Part shown: positions 7,430-12,632 of the stretch, piece by piece
Numbering within the stretch: position 1 is the stretch's first letter
How the letters are laid out: each line of letters starts with the position of its first letter
Position numbers and translations under genes: made by a program
From: Acidobacteriota bacterium
GTDB lineage: Bacteria > Acidobacteriota > Polarisedimenticolia > Gp22-AA2
Reading direction: 5' to 3'
NCBI GenBank assembly: GCA_027297005.1
Contig: JAPUIN010000081.1
Location: 1-18,410, forward strand
Length of the DNA stretch: 18,410 bases
The notes under the pieces: model-generated
What the model was told of the DNA's origin: nothing
Databases searched by the model: none
The model's input: only the letters and a program-made list of their open reading frames with translations

Positions 7430-9556
7430 CTAGTAAATGATCGAACAGGGATCGCCCGGTCCGATCGACGTCCCCGCTACCGGTTTCTGTTTCTTGACGC
7501 GTCCGCCCGGATGGATGGAGCGGCATGAAAGTCCCAACGATGCGAGCGTCTCGGTTGCCCGGCGCATGCTCATGTCGGTGAGGTCGGGCATCGTGCTGCG
7601 CTCTGCTCCCGCTCCCGCGAGCGGCCGCAAAGGACCCGCGCGCCCGGGCATCCTCGCGAGCGTGGCCTCGATCATCCTGCCGGCGGCCGGAGGTGCGGGG
7701 CGCGCCGAACGGCGAGTCCCGCGTTTCGTCCTCAGCGCGGCGGTCGTCGAACGATCGAAGACCAGAGTCGCGTCGCGATCGGGGGCCACGTTCAGGTACT
7801 GCAGAACCCGCCGCGCGATGTTCGAGAAGACGGGAGCCGCGACGTCGCCGCCGTGGAATCGACGCCCCTTCGGCTCGTCGATCATGACGACGATGGCGAG
7901 GGCGGAGTTGTCGACCGGAGTGAACCCGACGAACCAGGCCACATGCTTCGTGCGGCTGTAGGTTTTCGTCTTTTCGTCAATCTTCTGTGCGGTCCCCGTT
8001 TTCCCACCGACGGAATATCCGGGTACGGCCGCCCGCCTGCCGGTCGCCTTCTCGGCAGTGATCGACGCCATCATGTGGCGCAGCGAGCGCGCCGCGCTGG
8101 CCGTGATCGCACGATGCGGCTTTGCAGTCTCGAACGAGCTCGAGGGGAGCCGCCGGCCGCTCGGTCCGATGATGGAGCGCACGAGGCGGGGAGGGACGTA
8201 GAGGCCGTCATTGGCGATGGCGCCGATGGCAGCCGCCATCTGCAGGGTCGTGACGGCCAGCTCCTGCCCGATCGCCAGGGACGCCTGCGACAGGCCGGAC
8301 CAGTCGTCCGGCGCGCGCAGTATGCCGCAGGTCTCTCCAGGCAGCTCGATCCCGGTCTCCTCTCCGAACCCGAAGCGCCGGATGACGTCGTAGAACTCGA
8401 TCGGCTCCAGGCGTCGGGCGACCTTGATGGCGCCGACGTTGCTGGAACGCACGAGGACGTCGGTGAAAGTCAGGTTGCCGAACGGGCGGCTGTCCTCGCG
8501 GAATCGGTGATTCGCGACGACGATCGATCCGTTTTCACACCAGATCGTCTCATTCGGGTGGACGCGGCCGGTGTCGAGCACCGCCGCTGCGGTGATCGTC
8601 TTGAAGGTCGATCCCGGCTCGTAGAAGCTGGACACCGCGCGGTTGCGGCGAGCCTCCGCCGAAGCGGCACCGAACCTGTTCGGATCGAACGTCGGGCGGC
8701 TGGTTATCGCCAGCACCTCACCGGTCTGCGGCCGCAGCACGACGACGGCGCCCCCCTTCGCCGAAGAGGATTTCATCGCCGCCTCGAGTTCGCGCTCGGC
8801 GATGTGCTGGATGTTCGAGTCGATCGTCAGGATGAGACCAATCCCCGGGATCGGCTCGGTACGATCGCGATCCAGGACCTTTCCGCCGTGGCCATCCTGA
8901 AGGAACTGCATGCGTCCTGGCGTCCCGCGGATCGCCCGGTCGAACGAGAACTCCAGCCCGGCGAGGCCCTGGTTGTCGACGCCACAAGCGCCGAGAACGT
9001 GCGAGGCGAGCTTTCCCTTCGGGTAATAGCGCCGGCTTTCGCGCACGAACGCGATCCCCTTGATGTCGAGGGTCTCGATCTTCACCCGCTGCTCCGGAGT
9101 GATCTTCCGCATGACCCAGACGAACTGGCGTTTTTGATCGCGGAGCCGTTTCCTCAGCGTCGAGGTCTTGACCCTGACGATGCCGGACAGGCGTTTCGCC
9201 ACGTCGTTTGGATCGTCGATCGCCGACGGATCGGCATAGACCGAGTCGACCGCGAGGCTGAGCGCCAGCTCGCGCCCGTTGCGATCGAGGATCGGTCCCC
9301 GGTAGGGATCGAGCGTGACTGTCTTCTCCTGCTGCGAGCGGGCGCGATCCATGAGACTGCGCGCCTTGAAGATCTGCAGGTGGGCACAGCGCGCCCCGAG
9401 CGACAGCATGCCGACGGCGATCGCGACGACCAGCAGGATCAACCGGGCGTGCAGGGCCCGCGTGGACGGGCTGGTACTATCGGGGCGCCGAATGCGGCGG
9501 GGGCGCCGACGGCCCGGGCGCCGGAGCATTCCACGGAGGGGGCGGCGACGCATCAT
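7430..9556 (-). CDS. ftsI: FtsI-type class B penicillin-binding protein with one C-terminal PASTA domain
   Basis: This is the septal transpeptidase that cross-links peptidoglycan made by FtsW. The 708 residues comprise an unusually basic cytoplasmic head (about 1-36, many Arg), one membrane anchor (about 38-55), and a PBP dimerisation domain starting near LDPYRGPILDRNGRELALSL. A transpeptidase domain follows with all three penicillin-binding motifs: STFK (Ser316, Lys319), SSN (371-373) and KTGT (519-522). A disordered Arg/Ala/Pro-rich linker (about 600-655) leads to a single PASTA-like module from MPDLTDMSMRRATETLASLG to the C-terminus. The ATG at 9554-9556 overlaps the ftsL stop in an ATGA; a second ATG follows at once and either could be used. 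The dcw position supports FtsI. The PASTA tail is common in Gram-positives but absent from E. coli FtsI. Confidence 0.95.
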   Translation of the reverse strand: MMRRRPLRGMLRRPGRRRPRRIRRPDSTSPSTRALHARLILLVVAIAVGMLSLGARCAHLQIFKARSLMDRARSQQEKTVTLDPYRGPILDRNGRELALSLAVDSVYADPSAIDDPNDVAKRLSGIVRVKTSTLRKRLRDQKRQFVWVMRKITPEQRVKIETLDIKGIAFVRESRRYYPKGKLASHVLGACGVDNQGLAGLEFSFDRAIRGTPGRMQFLQDGHGGKVLDRDRTEPIPGIGLILTIDSNIQHIAERELEAAMKSSSAKGGAVVVLRPQTGEVLAITSRPTFDPNRFGAASAEARRNRAVSSFYEPGSTFKTITAAAVLDTGRVHPNETIWCENGSIVVANHRFREDSRPFGNLTFTDVLVRSSNVGAIKVARRLEPIEFYDVIRRFGFGEETGIELPGETCGILRAPDDWSGLSQASLAIGQELAVTTLQMAAAIGAIANDGLYVPPRLVRSIIGPSGRRLPSSSFETAKPHRAITASAARSLRHMMASITAEKATGRRAAVPGYSVGGKTGTAQKIDEKTKTYSRTKHVAWFVGFTPVDNSALAIVVMIDEPKGRRFHGGDVAAPVFSNIARRVLQYLNVAPDRDATLVFDRSTTAALRTKRGTRRSARPAPPAAGRMIEATLARMPGRAGPLRPLAGAGAERSTMPDLTDMSMRRATETLASLGLSCRSIHPGGRVKKQKPVAGTSIGPGDPCSIIY

Positions 9557-10008
9557 GGGCGGGTCTCCCGATCATTCCCGATCGGAGCGAAACCTCCGAC
9601 GGCCGCGAGCACCGGTCGGGGCTGTCCGGAATGGGTCACCGGCCCACCGAGTTCGTCAATTGTTCCGTCGATGACGACGACCCGGCGCACGTCCTGCGGC
9701 GGCGGGTCGGTCAGCCCGAGACGACGCCTGGCCAGGTTTTCGATCCGATCCGGCGCGCGCTGGAGCGAGCGCTCGACGCGCAACGCCTCGTTCAACTCCC
9801 GCTGCTCCTGCGCTTCCTTATTGAGCGCCTCCACTTCGTACGACATGCGGATGAAGTCGACCCGCTGCCAGACGTAGACCAGCAGAGTCAGCGCAATTGC
9901 GGCGCAGCCGAGCAACAGCCAGCGCAATTCACGTGCACGGGCCCGATCCTTCTCACGCACGAGGCGGGCGTTGAGGTGCAGGCGACTCGAGCCGGCGCGT
10001 GATCTCAT
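9553..10008 (-). CDS. ftsL: FtsL-like cell-division protein
   Basis: FtsL is a small bitopic divisome protein that forms a complex with FtsB/DivIC and FtsQ and activates FtsW-FtsI. The 151-residue protein has a basic cytoplasmic N-terminus (1-29), one membrane segment (about 30-48, WLLLGCAAIALTLLVYVW), then a heptad-rich helix (about 54-95) suited to a coiled coil, ending in IENLARRRLGLTDP, a typical FtsL/DivIC end motif. FtsL is poorly conserved, so the call rests mainly on topology and on its place between rsmH and ftsI. It has an extra Pro/Gly-rich periplasmic tail of about 50 residues (102-151) that E. coli FtsL lacks. Both ends overlap neighbours by ATGA (rsmH stop at 10005-10007; ftsI start at 9556). 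Confidence 0.85.
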   Translation of the reverse strand: MRSRAGSSRLHLNARLVREKDRARARELRWLLLGCAAIALTLLVYVWQRVDFIRMSYEVEALNKEAQEQRELNEALRVERSLQRAPDRIENLARRRLGLTDPPPQDVRRVVVIDGTIDELGGPVTHSGQPRPVLAAVGGFAPIGNDRETRP

Positions 10009-10955
10009 GCGCTTCTCCGCTCGGAACGTTCGGCACTGCGCAGTCGCGCGCTGCGGCTTCGCGGGTTGTCGCGCTCCTCCTGCGCGCCGGGGCGTATCGG
10101 GCGGCGATGGAGCGGCCTCAACAGATCAGGCCGTCCGCAGGCGCAGACCGGCAGATCGCGCGGGCAGGTGCAGCGGCCCGCGAGATCGAGGAAGGTGTGT
10201 TTCACGATCCGATCCTCGAGCGAGTGAAACGATATAACGGCGATCCTCCCGCCGGGACGCAGGCGGGCGGTCAGGCCCTGGATCAGCTCGCGCAGTCCCT
10301 GAAGCTCGCCGTTCACTTCGATCCGCAGCGCCTGGAACGTGCGCGTGGCGGGATGGATCCGACGCGCACGGGACGGTCCGACGGCGCTTGAAACGATCGA
10401 CGCTAACCGGTCCGTTGTCCGGATCGGCTCGCGCCTGCGCTCGCGATCAACGGCGCGCGAGATTCGTCGCGCCGCCGGTTCCTCGCCATAGCGGCTCAGG
10501 ATCCGGGCCAGCTCTCCCACCGGCAGGGAGTTGACGAGGTCGGCCGCCGTCGTCGATTGTGATCGATCCATTCTCATGTCGAGAGGCCCCTCGGTCCGGA
10601 AGGAGAAGCCGCGCGCCGGATCATCGAGCTGTATCGAGGAGAGGCCGAGATCGAGAAGCACCCCGTCGGCCGGGCCCCAGCCGCTCCCGTCGAGAAGATC
10701 GGGAAGGCCACGGTGATCGATCCGTCGGAGATAAACGCGATCTCCGAACGGAGCGAGACGGCTGCGGGCCCGCTCGATCGCCTCGTCGTCTCGGTCGCAG
10801 CCGATGAGCCGACCATCGGGCGCTGTCGCGCGGAGGATCGCCTCGGCATGACCGCCCGCCCCGACCGTACCGTCCACCCACAGGCCGCCGGGCCGGCAGT
10901 CGAGCGCGGCCAGCGCTTCCGTGAGGAGCACGGGGCGATGGGATACCGGTTCCAT
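10005..10955 (-). CDS. rsmH: RsmH (MraW), 16S rRNA m4C1402 methyltransferase
   Basis: RsmH is the SAM-dependent enzyme that N4-methylates C1402 in the decoding centre of 16S rRNA. The 316 residues contain the entry motif HRPVLLTEAL (6-15), the SAM-binding loop GTVGAGGHAEAIL (29-41), DGVLLDLGLSSIQLD (97-111), RGFSFRTEGPLDMRMD (115-130), HPATRTFQALRIEVNGEL (201-218) and ISFHSLEDRIVK (241-252). A family-typical cysteine cluster, CTCP...CACG, occupies about 262-273, followed by a very Arg/Ser-rich tail. Length is normal. ATG at 10953-10955 begins directly before the conserved entry motif and lies 24 nt downstream of the mraZ stop, without a clear Shine-Dalgarno sequence. It is the second gene of the operon, as in most dcw clusters. 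Confidence 0.97.
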   Translation of the reverse strand: MEPVSHRPVLLTEALAALDCRPGGLWVDGTVGAGGHAEAILRATAPDGRLIGCDRDDEAIERARSRLAPFGDRVYLRRIDHRGLPDLLDGSGWGPADGVLLDLGLSSIQLDDPARGFSFRTEGPLDMRMDRSQSTTAADLVNSLPVGELARILSRYGEEPAARRISRAVDRERRREPIRTTDRLASIVSSAVGPSRARRIHPATRTFQALRIEVNGELQGLRELIQGLTARLRPGGRIAVISFHSLEDRIVKHTFLDLAGRCTCPRDLPVCACGRPDLLRPLHRRPIRPGAQEERDNPRSRSARLRSAERSERRSA

Positions 10956-10979
10956 GGCGTCTCGACGCGCACGTTTCCC

Positions 10980-11420
10980 TCAGATCCCGAGCGAAGCGAG
11001 GATCTGCCTGTCTTCTTCCGTCAGCGGATTTGCCGCGAGCATTGACGCGAACTTCTCGCGGTTCCAGATGTCCAGGTATGTCTGCTGGCCGAGCACGGCG
11101 ACCTCCCCCTTGATCTCGCTGCTCTGTCTCAGGAGCGGGTGGACGAGCACCCTCCCCTGCTCGTCCATCGCGGTCGCCTGGCCGTAGTAGTTGACGAGGT
11201 TCAGAAAACGGGTGACCGTCGGGTTCATCGTCGGGAGCGACGCGACCTTCTTCTCGATGTCGATCCAGATCGGCATCGGGTACAATCGCGCGAATTCGCC
11301 GTCCAGCGAGGTCAGGAAACACTCGCGGCCGTACAGCTCCTCGATCTGTCTGCGGAAGCCGGAGGGAATCTTGAGGCGTCCCTTGTCGTCGACCTTGGCG
11401 GGAAAGTTTCCCCTCAGCAT
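10980..11420 (-). CDS. mraZ: MraZ, transcriptional regulator of the dcw operon
   Basis: MraZ is a ring-forming DNA-binding protein with two SpoVT/AbrB-type half-domains. In E. coli and mollicutes it binds short direct repeats in its own promoter and controls the dcw operon. The 146-residue protein has both conserved DxxGRxxxP motifs: DDKGRLKIPSGFR (11-23) and DEQGRVLVHPLLR (86-98). FPAKVDDKGR near the N-terminus is a strong family match, and length is normal (about 140-150). The ATG at 11418-11420 has GGGTGG about 7 nt upstream as a plausible ribosome-binding site. It is the first gene of the operon, and a convincing MraZ-type operator lies just upstream, so autoregulation is likely (inference). 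Confidence 0.97.
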   Translation of the reverse strand: MLRGNFPAKVDDKGRLKIPSGFRRQIEELYGRECFLTSLDGEFARLYPMPIWIDIEKKVASLPTMNPTVTRFLNLVNYYGQATAMDEQGRVLVHPLLRQSSEIKGEVAVLGQQTYLDIWNREKFASMLAANPLTEEDRQILASLGI

Positions 11421-11517
11421 CCTTCAGCCACCCAATGGTCGGCGGCGTCCCTATTGCCCGAGCCGCCGCGCCCGAAAAAAGGACGTTGACATCCCACCCC
11501 CCGATATCGAATGCTGC

Positions 11518-11547
11518 CTAGGTGAATTGCCGCGTGCCGCTAGGTGA
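11518..11547. repeat. Two CTAGGTGA direct repeats in the mraZ leader
   Basis: CTAGGTGA occurs on the plus strand at 11518-11525 and again at 11540-11547. The copies are 22 bp apart, about two helical turns, and similarity continues into the following TT. The first copy includes the palindrome CCTAGG. Both lie inside the transcribed mraZ leader, downstream of the MraZ-type boxes. They could be a second regulator site or an RNA element; no known regulator is recognised. Confidence 0.5.
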
Positions 11548-11571
11548 TTCGGGGAGCGTGAGTTGGTAACC

Positions 11572-11598
11572 CCACTTTAGTCCACTTTGCTCCACTCG
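11572..11598 (-). promoter_or_regulatory. Probable MraZ operator: three direct repeats at 10-bp period
   Basis: On the minus strand three boxes follow one another exactly 10 bp apart: CGAGTGG (11598-11592), AAAGTGG (11588-11582) and AAAGTGG (11578-11572). They begin just downstream of the -10 box and cover the likely transcription start. Known MraZ sites are runs of TGGGN (E. coli) or AAAGTG[T/G] (mollicutes) at 10-bp spacing next to the mraZ promoter, so sequence, period and location all fit. Binding here would be expected to block initiation. Confidence 0.8.
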
Positions 11599-11602
11599 GC
11601 GG

Positions 11603-11631
11603 ATTATTGCGACCTCCCCAAGTCTTGTCAA
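11603..11631 (-). promoter_or_regulatory. Sigma-70 promoter of the mraZ/dcw operon
   Basis: Read on the minus strand, a perfect -35 box TTGACA (11631-11626) is followed by a 17-nt spacer and the -10 box AATAAT (11608-11603, 5 of 6 consensus). The expected transcription start is near 11596, giving a leader of about 175 nt before mraZ. This is the best housekeeping promoter in the window and sits where the dcw operon needs one. Confidence 0.85.
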
Positions 11632-11639
11632 TAGATCTT

Positions 11640-11920
11640 TTCCGCCAGCTGTCCCGAGAACCTGAGATCTGAGAATCAGATAGCGAAGGACCCACAGCCA
11701 GGTGACCGGCAGGAACAGGATGTAGTGGGTCGATTTCCACAGACACTCAAGATGCTGTGGAAAACCTCAAATCGGTTGATGGGAGCGGACTTGAGACCGA
11801 TACTCTGTGGGAAAGGCCTACCGGATTGGATTCCGCGGATGGGGCTCTGCATTTTCGGCATGGCGCAAGGAAAAATGGGGCCGGGGCACCGGGAAAGCGC
11901 GAACGGCAAGCCCTTCGATG
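11640..11920. other. Non-coding divergent intergenic stretch
   Basis: Between the mraZ promoter and the promoter of the outer-membrane gene I find no convincing gene on either strand. The short open frames lack ribosome-binding sites, codon bias and recognisable protein sequence. The stretch looks less GC-rich than its surroundings. Its only clear structure is the perfect inverted repeat at 11734-11763 and a related half-site CTGTGGGAAA at 11805-11814. No tRNA-like fold or intrinsic terminator was recognised. Confidence 0.6.
11734..11763. repeat. Perfect 9-bp inverted repeat TTTCCACAG / CTGTGGAAA
   Basis: TTTCCACAG (11734-11742) and CTGTGGAAA (11755-11763) are exact reverse complements separated by 12 nt, so the arms are 21 bp centre to centre, two helical turns. 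This suits a dimeric DNA-binding protein. The arms loosely resemble DnaA boxes: TGTGGAAAA has one mismatch to TGTGGATAA. A third similar half-site, CTGTGGGAAA, lies at 11805-11814. It is about 100 bp upstream of the mraZ -35 box and about 160 bp upstream of the rightward promoter. Confidence 0.5.
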
Positions 11921-11950
11921 GATACAAAAAAAAGTTTCTTGTGGTAGCAT
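11921..11950 (+). promoter_or_regulatory. Candidate promoter of the outer-membrane protein gene
   Basis: An extended -10 element TGGTAGCAT has its hexamer TAGCAT at 11945-11950. It lies 18 nt downstream of a weak -35-like GATACA (11921-11926), which runs straight into a tract of eight A. Predicted start is near 11957, leaving an untranslated leader of about 48 nt. Position and AT-richness support it, but the hexamers are weak. Confidence 0.4.
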
Positions 11951-11974
11951 CTGGCTTGTGTGGGGATGATCGAC

Positions 11975-11999
11975 GGCGGCTCGCGCCGCCCTTAAGGAG
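11975..11999 (+). promoter_or_regulatory. Leader hairpin followed by a strong Shine-Dalgarno site
   Basis: GGCGGC (11975-11980), loop TCGC, GCCGCC (11985-11990) form a perfect 6-bp GC hairpin. AAGGAG (11994-11999) follows 3 nt later and sits 5 nt before the ATG at 12005. The ribosome site is near consensus and fixes the start of the gene. The hairpin leaves it exposed and may protect the 5' end of the message; it is not a terminator, having no T-tract. Confidence 0.6.
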
Positions 12000-12004
12000 T
12001 CGCG

Positions 12005-12556
12005 ATGCAAACGTCGCCGACCGTCGTCTCCCTGTGTATTCTCGCCATCATTTTGGTTCCATCCCCGGCCGACGCCGCACAACAGCCAGGCGACAGGGCA
12101 TTCACGGCGAGCATCGGCTACGCCGACTCCCACAACGAGAGTGTCTACGAGACCGACGATGCGCTGACGCTGTCGTTTGATTATCAGGAGACGCGCAACG
12201 TGAGCTATCGCGGGATGGTCGGTTTCGTCACGATCAACTCGAGCACCTCGTCGGCGGGCGCGACGGCGCTTCCCGACGCCGACGCCTTCTTTGTGCTCGG
12301 AAACCTCGTTCTCAATGCGCGGTTTAATTTTCTCAATCCGTTCCTGACATTCGGCGTCGGTGTCTATAGCGTGCGCCTGAGCGAGAACGGCAACACCTCC
12401 AACAACCTCGAACTGGGAGCCAACTGGGGAGGCGGGCTCGACATCCAGCTGTTGAGCAGTTTCGCCCTGCGGGGGGAGATCATCTTCCACTACACCACCG
12501 GCGATGTCTCGAACCCCATCGACACCATTACGATAGGCGGCCGCTTCACCTTCTGA
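12005..12556 (+). CDS. Small outer-membrane beta-barrel protein
   Basis: The 183-residue protein begins with a Sec signal peptide (about 1-24, hydrophobic core VSLCILAIILV, likely cleavage ADA|AQ). The mature part has alternating amphipathic strands such as AFTASIGY, ALTLSFDY, NLVLNARFNF and FLTFGVGVYSV. Glycine-rich turns separate them, and the protein ends in IGGRFTF. A C-terminal aromatic Phe on the last strand is the recognition signal for the BAM outer-membrane assembly machinery. Size and pattern fit an eight-stranded OmpA/OmpW-like barrel of the broad 'outer membrane beta-barrel' class. It has its own candidate promoter and a strong AAGGAG ribosome site. It is transcribed away from the dcw operon. 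The specific role is unknown; transport, adhesion or structure cannot be told apart. Confidence 0.8.
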   Translation: MQTSPTVVSLCILAIILVPSPADAAQQPGDRAFTASIGYADSHNESVYETDDALTLSFDYQETRNVSYRGMVGFVTINSSTSSAGATALPDADAFFVLGNLVLNARFNFLNPFLTFGVGVYSVRLSENGNTSNNLELGANWGGGLDIQLLSSFALRGEIIFHYTTGDVSNPIDTITIGGRFTF

Positions 12557-12595
12557 TCCTCTCCATGCCGGGCTCCACCCGGACCGATCTATTCG

Positions 12596-12624
12596 TTGCA
12601 TCAGGGTGCCCCTCACGGTACTTT
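12596..12624 (+). promoter_or_regulatory. Weak candidate promoter of the S8 protease, possibly giving a leaderless message
   Basis: TTGCAT (12596-12601), a 17-nt spacer and TACTTT (12619-12624) form a weak sigma-70-like pair. Transcription would start near 12631-12633, on top of the ATG at 12633. No Shine-Dalgarno sequence precedes that ATG, which is consistent with a leaderless message. Each hexamer matches consensus at only three positions. Confidence 0.25.
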
Positions 12625-12632
12625 TACCCCTC

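Noticed and set aside
7853..9877. Very long plus-strand open frame opposite ftsI and ftsL
   Set aside because: It is antisense to a clear FtsI with all catalytic motifs. The translation is Arg/Asp/Gly-rich low-complexity sequence typical of the opposite strand of a GC-rich gene, with no recognisable domain.
11471..11500. Possible attenuator in the mraZ leader (imperfect GGATGT/ACGTCC repeat before a T-run on the minus strand)
   Set aside because: The stem has a mismatch and would leave a 2-nt loop, so it cannot form a stable terminator hairpin.
11734..11814. A replication origin based on DnaA-like boxes
   Set aside because: Only two or three imperfect boxes, no AT-rich unwinding element and no dnaA/dnaN nearby. 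The repeat is kept only as an unexplained palindrome.
11676..12180. Several small open frames in the mraZ/OMP intergenic region on both strands
   Set aside because: No ribosome-binding sites, no coding bias, no recognisable protein. One overlaps the OMP gene out of frame.
12568..12582. CCGGG/CCCGG hairpin after the outer-membrane gene as a terminator
   Set aside because: Only a 5-bp stem and no T-tract follows. It is too weak to call.
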